The notes beneath the pieces were generated by a model that searched no databases, was not told the DNA's origin, and saw only the letters and a list, made by a program, of their open reading frames with translations. Below are positions 26,701 through 34,345 of a DNA stretch of 64,000 bases, piece by piece. This stretch comes from Richelia sinica FACHB-800 (GTDB lineage Bacteria; Cyanobacteriota; Cyanobacteriia; Cyanobacteriales; Nostocaceae), in assembly GCF_014698825.1 (NCBI RefSeq), contig NZ_JACJTT010000006.1:146046-210045 (forward strand), read 5' to 3'. The position numbers and the translations under genes were made by a program. The stretch's first letter is position 1. Each line of letters opens with the position of its first letter.

Positions 26701-27659
26701 CCCTCTACACCTGCATAAATATTCCCCAACTGCAAACTTGCCCCAGAAATAGCAATATCACTACCATGGGTATTGATAGTATCGCCCAAGTTAGTCATCA
26801 CCACACCACCAATACCATTACCATCTGCATCAGCAGTGAAATCAATCTGACCCCCATTGGTGATGAAATTCAACTGATTATCAGTTAAATCTTTGATTGT
26901 AATATCATTACTTGCTTGCAAATTTATATGTGGATTTCGAGATGATAATTCCTGGTTTTTCTCCATCGATGCCACATCAATGCGACTATTTTTCAACAAA
27001 TTGATATTTGTGCCGATAATTTCTATTGTTCCTCCTGGTGCCACCAAGGAACCCGTGTTGGTGACGGTATTTCCTAATAAAGTTAGCCTTTGTCCTGGTG
27101 ATACAGTTAAATTTCCGGCATTACTAATTTCTCCTAAAGAATCTGCTCCCCATTGCACACCCATGGGAACATTAACTTGTAATAATGGTGGGGATTTAGG
27201 ATTAGTAGCACTATACTCACTACCATCAGTAAATTGCCAACTGTCTCTCGTGCTAGCTATAAAAGAACCACCTATTTTTAAGCTGGCATTGGCACCAAAA
27301 ACTATTCCGTGAGGGTTAAGAAAATACAAATTGGCACTACCATTAGCTCGAATTTGCCCATCAATATGGGAAATAGATTTACCTGTAACTCTAGTGAATA
27401 TGTTTTGAATCGTTGCATTATTGTTGAAATAAGCTACCCCTCCAGTGGGGATAGAAAATTCCTTGAAGCTGTGAAATAAATTGTCTCTAATAAGAGTACC
27501 ACCAGTAATTTGACAATTAGAATTACATCCTGTTTCTATTACTGATGGTTGGGGTAGGGTTTGGTCAGGAATGATTTGTGCAAAGGTTATATCTATTGGA
27601 TAAGTCAATAAAAGGATTAAGTAATAACTCCATCGAACAAAAGTTTTGCTCGGTTTCAT
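23769..27659 (-). CDS. Two-partner-secretion filamentous haemagglutinin-like adhesin
   Basis: Start taken at ATG 27659 (MKPSKTFVRWSYYLILLLTY), which heads a signal peptide ending near TFAQ; an upstream ATG at 27686 is also in frame. Residues ~25-170 form the TPS/haemagglutination-activity domain (TLIRDNLFHSFKEFSIPTGGVAYF, LYFLNPHGIVFGANASLKIGGSF). The rest is a right-handed beta-helix made of ~70-residue repeats, each with GKGDAGKVIIHAQEHISFDG-like and GGDI-I-SLSVSNGAQI segments, about seven copies in the middle. A 9-bp microsatellite near the 3' end (23961-23990) encodes LVDLVDLVDL. No TpsB pore gene is nearby. Confidence 0.9.
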   Translation of the reverse strand: MKPSKTFVRWSYYLILLLTYPIDITFAQIIPDQTLPQPSVIETGCNSNCQITGGTLIRDNLFHSFKEFSIPTGGVAYFNNNATIQNIFTRVTGKSISHIDGQIRANGSANLYFLNPHGIVFGANASLKIGGSFIASTRDSWQFTDGSEYSATNPKSPPLLQVNVPMGVQWGADSLGEISNAGNLTVSPGQRLTLLGNTVTNTGSLVAPGGTIEIIGTNINLLKNSRIDVASMEKNQELSSRNPHINLQASNDITIKDLTDNQLNFITNGGQIDFTADADGNGIGGVVMTNLGDTINTHGSDIAISGASLQLGNIYAGVEGQNRHGGAIALHATNGDIITTSLDTSAFSLFGEPGNGGNISVLSTGKIETLFVDTSSYSASGYAGVIALHAEGDINISKYGIFAYGNSPNINQAINNNINIISNTGLITLDNAYISNIYTGLTKGSDINLTATSGSILIKNGGRIQTTTISKGDVGAVNVYAKKQIAIDGVGENILTNELFTSQKINSKKLDFLEQANSNIVYSDISRNRTTRHEKKLVNTNFLPSGIFSNIAALAEGNARDMHITAESLSLSQGGQILASTFAKGNTANIHIHTDNHISLDGTAKNNLSSGVFTTVQAGAKGNGGDINITTTSLSVTNGAQVNATTFGKGLAGDVLIHAKNQITLDGVGMSGKPSAVFSIVETDGRGDGGTVNIQTGSLSASNGAQIAAATRGKGDAGKVIIHAQEHISFDGIGNNQFSTGVFSSVEENGEGQGGDIEINSRTLSVSNGAFLTASTLGKGDAGKVIIHAQEHISFDGVGTNGFGSGAYSNIEPGGNGKAGGVNITTQSLSATNGAQIAAATRGKGDAGKVIIHAQGDVSFDGLGTNGVASGAFSSVEPGAEGQGGDINIVARSLFMNNGSQLNASTSGKGDAGSITVKTKNLFSAEDSRIFSVVQPGAEGRGGGIKITTGDLSVSRGAQIAAATRGQGDAGTIVIRADNRAAFDGIDDKGLFSGVFSTVESAGEGLGGSIDITAGSLSFSNTATVSVSAVRNQAGNIKITADKLFLNKSKLLAVTGANETTESGEISLFVKDLLLMRNNSGISAQAFNSAKGGNINIDANSGFVVALPLENSDIIANASKGNGGNINITTQGIFGLAARPQNTYKSDITASSEFGLNGEITINTLNIDPAKGLINLPVNFLDNKNQVSPSCGTNSGNQQNRFIVTGRGGVPSNPNELFTGANSLVDLVDLVDLLPAQKNHQTVNMTSASSPTIPMIQAQGWAVDAQGRVYLVAHTPSANPTVPQPQSACSSFLENQ
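23961..23990. repeat. 9-bp microsatellite inside the adhesin gene
   Basis: AAATCTACT is repeated just over three times (TAAATCTACTAAATCTACTA...), coding for LVDLVDLVDL on the minus strand. The unit is a multiple of three, so copy-number change would alter length without a frameshift. Confidence 0.8.
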
Positions 27660-27882
27660 AGGTTGGTGTTGACAATATTTGTCCACTTTTTATCATTATT
27701 ATGTGGCATTTGTATACATTTGTATAAAAAGTAACTTATAATCCAAGCATTCCTCAAAATCAATCACCGGGTAAAAGTTAAAGGACAGATTGTCCCTGTA
27801 TAGTGATCAATGAAACAATGGAGAATAAGTTTTCTTCTTTATTCCCCAGTTGAAAATTACGAATTCAGTGGAACTCGGCAAC

Positions 27883-28215
27883 ATGGACATTAATATCCAG
27901 ACAATTGAAGACGTAACCTTAGCGGTGGTTGCAGGTGACATAGATGCTAGTACCGCACCATCAGTTACAGAGACTATTCGACCTGTGGTGGAACCAGGTT
28001 GTAAAATCCTACTCGATATGAATAAAGTATCCTATATGTCTAGTGCCGGACTGAGGATGCTGCTGTCTTTGTATCGGGAAACTGCTGCTAAAAAAGGTAA
28101 GTTGGTACTCGTGGGTTTAACAGAAGATATTAAAGACACCATGTCTGTGACTGGATGCCTAGAATTTCTTCCCACTAGCGAAACCATTACCCAAGGTTTA
28201 GAAGCGCTGAAATAG
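27883..28215 (+). CDS. Anti-sigma factor antagonist (STAS domain)
   Basis: 110 residues from ATG 27883 (MDINIQTIEDVTLAVVAGDID); a TTG at 27850 is less likely. A single STAS domain with the phosphorylatable Ser block VSYMSSAGLRMLLSLY at residues ~48-63, as in SpoIIAA/RsbV. It would bind and sequester the downstream anti-sigma kinase when unphosphorylated. Followed at 28458 by the RsbW-like gene and at 29209 by a PP2C phosphatase: a complete partner-switching set on one strand. Confidence 0.9.
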   Translation: MDINIQTIEDVTLAVVAGDIDASTAPSVTETIRPVVEPGCKILLDMNKVSYMSSAGLRMLLSLYRETAAKKGKLVLVGLTEDIKDTMSVTGCLEFLPTSETITQGLEALK

Positions 28216-28457
28216 AGGGAATTATTCACGAGTCAGCACTCAGGGAGATGGTTAGGCGATCGCTGTGTCGTCGTTGATTAAGTCAATAAATATACATTTA
28301 TTACCCCACCATGATTGGACAAGATGAGTATCACCCAAACAAGATAGAAAGCTTTGAGGTTGGTAATTAAGAAATTAATACCTTCCTGACTCATCTTTTT
28401 TACCATTACCTCTGATATCAAGGTTGCTGGATTTATTGATGATTACTGCACCTGTCT

Positions 28458-28877
28458 ATGGAAAATCTTACAGTATCGGGAACACTCCACTCTTTGAGTG
28501 CGATCGCCGAATTTGTCAAGGCCGCATCACTATCTGCTGGCTTAGATAAAAAAGCATCCTATCAACTGCGGTTAGCTATTGATGAAATTGCCACTAATAT
28601 TATTATTCATGGTTATGAAGAAGCAGGTTTAAATGGAGAATTAAGCTTATCTGCTCATATGAATGAGCATCACTTAACAATTGTGATCGAAGATACTGGT
28701 ACTGAATATAACCCCCATACCATGAACACTGTTACCACGGAAGAGTTAAGCCGACCCTTAGAAGAACGAAAAATCGGTGGATTAGGTGTATATTTGGCAA
28801 TTCAATGTGTTGATCAGTATTTGTATGAACGGGTAGAAAACAGAAATCGCAACATTTTTATAGTCAACCGTGTGTAG
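28458..28877 (+). CDS. Anti-sigma regulatory factor (RsbW-like Ser/Thr kinase)
   Basis: 139 residues of HATPase_c fold: N-box LRLAIDEIATNIIIHGYEE, G1-box VIEDTGTEYNP and G2-box KIGGLGVYLAIQCVD. This is the GHKL kinase type that phosphorylates STAS antagonists and binds a sigma factor or another target. No sigma factor gene is adjacent, so the regulated partner is unknown. 242 bp separate it from the STAS gene. Confidence 0.9.
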   Translation: MENLTVSGTLHSLSAIAEFVKAASLSAGLDKKASYQLRLAIDEIATNIIIHGYEEAGLNGELSLSAHMNEHHLTIVIEDTGTEYNPHTMNTVTTEELSRPLEERKIGGLGVYLAIQCVDQYLYERVENRNRNIFIVNRV

Positions 28878-29208
28878 GATTTACTGCTAAAAAATATACT
28901 GGCTTAACATCATAATATTATACTCTGTTAATTCATCACTTAGTAATGTTTTTGTGACTAGATAAGAACCTACGTACCAAAAATTTACTCAATTGTGTTT
29001 TACTAGACAAAGGTTGCACGCATCTATTAGACATCTCTAAACCAGAAAGTAGAGCAGTTCCATAGCGGGGAAATGACTGCAAGACAAGATTTATAAGATT
29101 CATCGTTGTACTGCATGAACCTGCTACAGGCTGTATTGCCAAGTCGGAGATATCTATTCAAAAACACAGGTTCAATTAAAAATTTGAATCATTTGCTATC
29201 GGGGGAAT
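28878..29208. other. Intergenic region upstream of the PP2C phosphatase gene
   Basis: 331 bp between two same-strand signalling genes. No convincing repeat, RNA or terminator. A minus-strand frame at 28936-29142 has no ribosome-binding site or recognisable content. Confidence 0.4.
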
Positions 29209-30642
29209 ATGGATTTTAATAATCAATCTGATGAAGATGAGTTGCAGGAAATAGAAATATTACGCCAACAGATAGCCAGACTCAAAAATGAAGAAGCAGC
29301 TTTCAAAGCCCAAAGTAAACTATTAGAAAAATTAGTATCCATCGCTAGGTCTTCTTCAGAAGAAGAGGTATTAAAAGGAGCTTTACAAACTACTTTAGAT
29401 GTGGCTACAGAGCAAACAGCTTCAGAAAAAGGTAGCCTCTTTTTGATAGAACCTTCTGGTAAAGTCTCGGATGCCATTTTGTCCCGGTCTGAAGTGACAC
29501 CAGAACAGCGTCAGAATTTGATTGGCAGCGTGTTAGATAAAGGTTTAGCGGGTTGGGTCATCCGTCATCGTCAAGTGGGACTAATTATGGATACGGAAAA
29601 TGACCAAAGGTGGTTAACTTTACCAAATCAGCCCTATACTGTTCGTTCTGCTTTGGCTGTGCCGATTTTGCGGGGTGAAGAGTTATTAGGAATTATTACC
29701 CTTTTGCATCCCCAGCCAAGACATTTTAGTCCAGAAACTGCTAATTTGATGCAATTAACTGCTGATCAAATGGCTTTAGTGTTAGAAAATGCTAGGCTGT
29801 ACTCGAAACTCGAAAAATATTCTAAGGCTTTAGATGCAGAGTTAGAAAAAGGACGACAAATCCAAATCGGTTTTCTCCCCTATCAACTTGTGCAATTACC
29901 TAATTGGGAAATTGCAGCTTGTTTCTACCCTGCACGTCAGGTAGCTGGGGATTTTTACGATAATTTTGAATTACCTAATCATCATATCGGACTGGTGATT
30001 GCTGATGTGTGCGACAAAGGTGTGTGTGCGGCACTGTTTATGCCCTTGATTAGGAGTTTGTTACGGATATTTTCTACAGAAAGTCAAATACAAGATACAG
30101 AATTAAATCTTTTAGAAGTTAATGAACCTGTTGGTGGTTGGATTGGTGAATCTGTTCATACTAACCTAGCCCATGTGCGTGCTTTGCAAGCTGTTTCTCG
30201 TACCAATGAATATGTAGCCCTCAATCATTGGCAGTTGAATATGTTCGCTACTATCTTTTTTGGTGTGTTAGAACCGGAAACAGGCTTACTTACTTATATT
30301 AATGGTGGTCATGAACCAGTGTATATTGTGAATGAATCAGGGATAAAGAACATCCTGAAATCAACCGGCCCCGCTGTAGGCATGATATCAGGCATGAAAT
30401 TTAAAATTCAGCAGGTGAAGCTGGAATCAGGGGATATATTATTTGGTTATACAGATGGTGTCACAGAAGGCAAAAATCCTGATGGTAAATTATTTACTGC
30501 TCATCGGTTGAAAGCCTTACTAGACCAATCCGCACCTTCAGCTACTGCGTTGCTGGAGTCAATTAAAACTCAATTATTCGCTTTTATTAGCGATGCGCCA
30601 CAATACGATGATATTACTATGTTGGCTATGCGAAAAGCATAG
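29209..30642 (+). CDS. GAF-domain PP2C (SpoIIE/RsbU-type) serine phosphatase
   Basis: 477 residues. An N-terminal coiled coil (~1-45, LQEIEILRQQIARLKNEEAAF) is followed by a GAF domain (~50-200, including SLFLIEPSGKVSDAIL and SALAVPILRGEELLGIITLLHPQ) and a SpoIIE/PP2C domain (~235-475). All metal-binding Asp blocks are present: AGDFYDNFEL, VIADVCDKGVCAALFM, GDILFGYTDGVTEG and YDDITMLAM. It should dephosphorylate the STAS protein encoded at 27883 in response to a GAF-sensed signal, closing a partner-switching loop. Confidence 0.92.
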   Translation: MDFNNQSDEDELQEIEILRQQIARLKNEEAAFKAQSKLLEKLVSIARSSSEEEVLKGALQTTLDVATEQTASEKGSLFLIEPSGKVSDAILSRSEVTPEQRQNLIGSVLDKGLAGWVIRHRQVGLIMDTENDQRWLTLPNQPYTVRSALAVPILRGEELLGIITLLHPQPRHFSPETANLMQLTADQMALVLENARLYSKLEKYSKALDAELEKGRQIQIGFLPYQLVQLPNWEIAACFYPARQVAGDFYDNFELPNHHIGLVIADVCDKGVCAALFMPLIRSLLRIFSTESQIQDTELNLLEVNEPVGGWIGESVHTNLAHVRALQAVSRTNEYVALNHWQLNMFATIFFGVLEPETGLLTYINGGHEPVYIVNESGIKNILKSTGPAVGMISGMKFKIQQVKLESGDILFGYTDGVTEGKNPDGKLFTAHRLKALLDQSAPSATALLESIKTQLFAFISDAPQYDDITMLAMRKA

Positions 30643-30714
30643 GCAAATGAAAAATAATACCAATATAATTAGTGATATGCAGGTTTTAATCAAACGATAA
30701 GCCTCAGTATTAGT

Positions 30715-31461
30715 ATGATGAATTTACAAAAATATATACATCCTATCCAGAAAATAGCTGTTACAGTTGCTCCTGTTTTAGTAATTGTTGCTGGTTTGCC
30801 GTCAGAGTTGCTAGCCCAATCTTCACCCATGGAAATCAGTTTAAAATTTCCAGTAGTTGATGATAGAGGTGCTCCGCAACGCACTATTGGAGGAGGAACG
30901 AGGAGTCCTTCTTGTTTGAGTCTGGAGGAAGGAAAGCCTTCTTTAACTGCTGTAATGCCAACTAAGGAAAATGCGGGGCAAACTATTTCTGAACATCCCA
31001 CATTTTATTGGTACGTCCCCAAAACTACAGCGAAAATGGGAGAATTTGTGCTGATTGATGACCAGGGAGAAGAAATTCACAAAGCAAATGTGAAGTTACC
31101 GGATATTGCTAGCATTGTCAGATTTAGTCTTCCCAATACTACTTCTCTGAAAATCGGCAAAAACTATCAATGGTATTTCACGATGTTGTGTGATACTGAT
31201 GATTGGAGTCAAAATCAGTTCGTTTCTGGTTCTATTCAACGGACTACACTCAGTTCTTCTTTAGACAATTATTTGGATCGTTCTGCTCCTCTCAAGCAAG
31301 CCAAAATTTACGCTCAGTATAAAATTTGGTATGACACTTTAGACCGGGTAGCACAAATTCGTACTCAACAACCTGCTGAATGGGAAGAGTTGTTAGAATC
31401 AGTGGACTTAAAAGCGATCGCAAAAGAGCCAATTTTTGACTGCTGTATACCTAAACCTTGA
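30715..31461 (+). CDS. DUF928 exported protein
   Basis: 248 residues with a signal peptide (VTVAPVLVIVAGLPSELLAQ). The DUF928 hallmarks are present: GGGTRSPSCL, LTAVMPTKENAGQTISEHPTFYWYVP, and YQWYFTMLCDTDD, with the C-terminal AKIYAQYKIWYDTLDRVAQI helix. DUF928 genes in cyanobacteria are often directly upstream of CHASE2-domain genes, as here, where the following gene starts at the stop codon. Probably a periplasmic partner of the CHASE2 sensor; the mechanism is unknown. Confidence 0.85.
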   Translation: MMNLQKYIHPIQKIAVTVAPVLVIVAGLPSELLAQSSPMEISLKFPVVDDRGAPQRTIGGGTRSPSCLSLEEGKPSLTAVMPTKENAGQTISEHPTFYWYVPKTTAKMGEFVLIDDQGEEIHKANVKLPDIASIVRFSLPNTTSLKIGKNYQWYFTMLCDTDDWSQNQFVSGSIQRTTLSSSLDNYLDRSAPLKQAKIYAQYKIWYDTLDRVAQIRTQQPAEWEELLESVDLKAIAKEPIFDCCIPKP

Positions 31462-33704
31462 TTTTGACGCATCTGACAATGTGGACAAAGGTCAAAAATT
31501 TAGTTTGGCAATGGCGCGGTGTCTGGATCACTACTCCCACAGTGACAGGTTTGATTATCCTGCTCCGCTTATTCGGTCTATTACAGTCCTGGGAATGGGG
31601 AGTTTTCGATTTATACATGCGTTGGCGACCCCAGGAACCAAAAGACGATCGCGTTGTCATTGTGAGTATTGACGACAGAGATATTCATCATCTCCAGCGT
31701 TCCGCCATTTCTGATGCAACTTTAGCCAAACTACTCAATAAACTCAAAGCCCAACAGCCGCGAGCTATTGGTTTAGATATTTATCGAGATTTACCTGTAG
31801 ACCACGGTTATGAAGACTTAGCGAAAGTATTTACCTCTACCCCTAATTTAGTGGGGATTCAAAAAGTAGTTGGTAAAAGCGATCGTGATATCGTGGCTCC
31901 ACCACCTATACTCAAGGAACGAGATCAAGTAGGAGCAAATGATCTCGTCATTGATGCCGATAACAAAGTTCGACGCAGTTTCTTTTACCTCACAGATAAC
32001 AACGGGAAAACAGTATTTAGCTTCAGTCTCCATTTAGCTCTCCATTATCTAGAAAAAGAAGGAATTTTCCCTAATAAGGATTGGCAAATAGGGAAAGCCC
32101 AATTTCGTCCCTTTGAGGCTTATGATGGCGGGTATGTGAGAGCAGATGCCAAAGGTTACCAAATACTAATCAACTATCGAGGGGGCAGTCGCTACTTTGA
32201 GAGCATTTCCATGACCGATGTTCTCCTAGATAAAGTACCAAAAAATTGGGGACGCGATCGCGTTATTTTAATTGGGAATGTAGCTGAAAGTTCAAAAGAC
32301 TTTTTCTTTACTCCCTACAGCAGCACCCTCCTCAGTCTGCCAGAACCCATGACAGGGGTAGAAATTCACGCCAATCTCACCAGCCAAATTATCAGCGCAG
32401 CTTTAGACAACCGCTCTTTATTTAAAAGTCGGACTGAACCAGAAGAATGGCTGTGGATCTTTTTCTGGAGTTTCGTTGGTGCTACCCTCACTTGGCAATT
32501 ACGGTATCACTCAATCTTTGCCTTGGAAAGATTTGTTTGCAGTATTATCACTCTGGGAATTCTGTTAGGAAGTGGCTATATTGCCTTTATTTGGGGTTGG
32601 TGGTTACCCATCGTCCCAGCCTTAATAGCTCTCATTAGCTCTGCCATTGGTATTACAGCTTTTGTAGCTCGTTCAGTTGCTGACATTCGCAAAATATTTG
32701 GACGTTATCTCAATGAAGCAGTCGTCGCTAACTTATTAGAAAGTCCAGAAGGATTAAAACTAGGTGGTGAACGTCGCAAAATCACCATTCTCACCTCTGA
32801 TTTAAGAGGCTTTACAGCCACATCAGAGCGATTACAACCAGAAGAAGTAGTGAAAATCCTCAACTTTTATCTGGAATGTATGGCAGATGTAATCACCCAG
32901 TATCAAGGAACCATTGATGAGTTTATGGGTGATGGGATTTTAGTTTTGTTTGGCGCTCCCACCCAAAGAAAAGATGACGCAGAAAGAGCCGTGGCTTGTG
33001 CAGTGGCTATGCAATTAGCTATGGAGAAAGTGAATACAAAAATGCAGGAATGGGGTTTACTACCACTAGCAATGGGTATTGGTATTAATACAGGTGTTGT
33101 AGTAGTTGGTAATATTGGCTCAGAAAAACGCACCAAATACGGCATTGTTGGCAACCAAGTTAATCTTACCTATCGCATTGAAGGTTATACAATTGGTGGA
33201 CAAATTTTAATTTCCGAATCTACCTTAAAGGAAGTGGGTTCAATCGCTATGGTGATTGGACAAAAACAAGTCAAACCCCAAGGAGTAAAGGAACCAATTA
33301 CAATTTATCAAATTGGTGGGATTAGTGATCCATATAATCTTGTTTTACCAAGCAAAAAAGAAGAATTAAAGACTCTACCACAACCTATTTCCATTCAATA
33401 TGCGGTTCTCGATGGCAAAGATATATGTGACACTTTATTTAAAGGCAGTTTCATTAAACTCTCTTGTCAGGAAGCAGAAGTGTGTGTAGAAAATATTTCA
33501 CCAGAAGAATTACCTGCCGAGTTAACCAATATCAAACTTAACTTATTAAGTTTTCCTCTGCATGAATTAGCTGATGAAGATGTCTATGCTAAGGTGTTAA
33601 CAAAGCCTACTAGTCAAGGAAATTTTTATATTTCTTTTACCTCAAAACCGCCAACAGTGGAAGCAAAATTGAAATCTTTAATTAGTGAAGTTAGTCACAA
33701 TTAA
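31458..33704 (+). CDS. CHASE2-domain class III nucleotide cyclase
   Basis: 748 residues. TM1 (~20-40) precedes a periplasmic CHASE2 domain (~50-310: VVIVSIDDRDIHHL, ARAIGLDIYRDLPVD, NDLVIDADNKVRRSFFYL, GRDRVILIGN). Three more TM helices (~325-400) lead to the cyclase domain (~440-620). Metal Asp residues are in TSDLRGFTATSE and FMGDGILVLFG, and the transition-state Asn/Arg in GNQVNLTYRIEG. The purine-specifying positions read Glu (IDEFMGD) and Gly (KYGIVGN), not the Lys/Asp of adenylate cyclases. TTG 31458 overlaps the DUF928 stop; ATG 31479 is an alternative. Confidence 0.88.
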   Translation: MILTHLTMWTKVKNLVWQWRGVWITTPTVTGLIILLRLFGLLQSWEWGVFDLYMRWRPQEPKDDRVVIVSIDDRDIHHLQRSAISDATLAKLLNKLKAQQPRAIGLDIYRDLPVDHGYEDLAKVFTSTPNLVGIQKVVGKSDRDIVAPPPILKERDQVGANDLVIDADNKVRRSFFYLTDNNGKTVFSFSLHLALHYLEKEGIFPNKDWQIGKAQFRPFEAYDGGYVRADAKGYQILINYRGGSRYFESISMTDVLLDKVPKNWGRDRVILIGNVAESSKDFFFTPYSSTLLSLPEPMTGVEIHANLTSQIISAALDNRSLFKSRTEPEEWLWIFFWSFVGATLTWQLRYHSIFALERFVCSIITLGILLGSGYIAFIWGWWLPIVPALIALISSAIGITAFVARSVADIRKIFGRYLNEAVVANLLESPEGLKLGGERRKITILTSDLRGFTATSERLQPEEVVKILNFYLECMADVITQYQGTIDEFMGDGILVLFGAPTQRKDDAERAVACAVAMQLAMEKVNTKMQEWGLLPLAMGIGINTGVVVVGNIGSEKRTKYGIVGNQVNLTYRIEGYTIGGQILISESTLKEVGSIAMVIGQKQVKPQGVKEPITIYQIGGISDPYNLVLPSKKEELKTLPQPISIQYAVLDGKDICDTLFKGSFIKLSCQEAEVCVENISPEELPAELTNIKLNLLSFPLHELADEDVYAKVLTKPTSQGNFYISFTSKPPTVEAKLKSLISEVSHN

Positions 33705-33900
33705 GAAACCAAACTGTGTAAATATAGTAAATACGTAAAATATTCTAGACAATGCTTGTAGTATATATTTTGAAACTATTAAAAATGCCAGTAGCGATCG
33801 CACAGTTAGAAAGCGAGATTTGGTAAATATTTAATCATGATATAGCCCTAATGATCCTCATTATATTGATGTTGATTTTTGCAACTATTATATCAGGCTG

Positions 33901-33917
33901 GCGGGCAAGATGCCCGC
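33901..33917. repeat. GCGGGCA-AGA-TGCCCGC palindromic repeat
   Basis: A 7-bp perfect stem with a 3-nt loop followed by ACCACAAGA. This 'GGCGGGCAAGATGCCCGCACCACAAG' type unit is a frequent intergenic palindrome in Nostocales genomes. Confidence 0.6.
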
Positions 33918-34083
33918 ACCACAAGACTTACAGTTGATTTCAGGTCTATAAGGGACAATCTGAACCCTGCTCTGTGTCTCTTCCCCTCGGCTGTAAATAT
34001 ATGACGATGAGCAAATTTAGCCGATATAGCAATGGACAGAGCGGTTAGGACATTAACTAATACCAATTTAAAAAATGATTGTT

Positions 34084-34176
34084 ACAGATGTAGGTTGGGT
34101 TGAGGTACAAAACCCAACACTCTAAAACCTTGTAAACGTTGGGTTTCACTTTGTTCAACCCAACCTACGCATCTGT
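34084..34176. repeat. Long imperfect inverted repeat (TAGGTTGGGTT type)
   Basis: ACAGATGTAGGTTGGGTTGA at 34084-34103 continues to AACCCAAC at 34118. It pairs with 34138-34176 (GTTGGGTTTCACTTTGTTCA...CCTACGCATCTGT). Arms of ~35-39 nt surround a ~19-nt loop. It matches a dispersed cyanobacterial repeat and could fold into a stable hairpin. Confidence 0.7.
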
Positions 34177-34241
34177 CGCATTCTTTTATGGAATGGGTAT
34201 AAGAATAAAACTTAGACAGCAAAAGGCTTTTAGCACTGTCA

Positions 34242-34320
34242 CCCTGTTCGCGGAGCGTGGCGTTAGCCATAGGGGTGCACCAGTCGCTCATGGGGGAAAC
34301 CCCCAAGACCGCGCTGGCTT
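34242..34320. repeat. Dispersed Nostocales repeat with GGGGG-AAA-CCCCC hairpin
   Basis: Contains TTCGCGGAGCGTGGCGTTAG, CACCAGTCGCTCATGGGGGA and CCCCCAAGACCGCGCTGGCT units. The GGGGGAAACCCCC hairpin is at 34292-34304. The GC content is much higher than the surroundings. Confidence 0.65.
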
Positions 34321-34345
34321 ACCTGTTACCTGTCACCTGCTATAA

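Larger units (their letters stand above)
33705..34345. other. Repeat-rich intergenic region
   Basis: 641 bp holding at least three dispersed cyanobacterial repeats, listed separately. No gene: the apparent frames at 34082-34345 on both strands run through repeat DNA. Confidence 0.6.

Noticed and set aside
28936..29142. 68-codon minus-strand frame
   Set aside because: No ribosome-binding site, no recognisable protein, sits in the leader of the phosphatase gene.
34082..34345. Two short overlapping frames on opposite strands
   Set aside because: Both run through dispersed repeat DNA (TAGGTTGGGTT and GGGGGAAACCCCC units), not genes.
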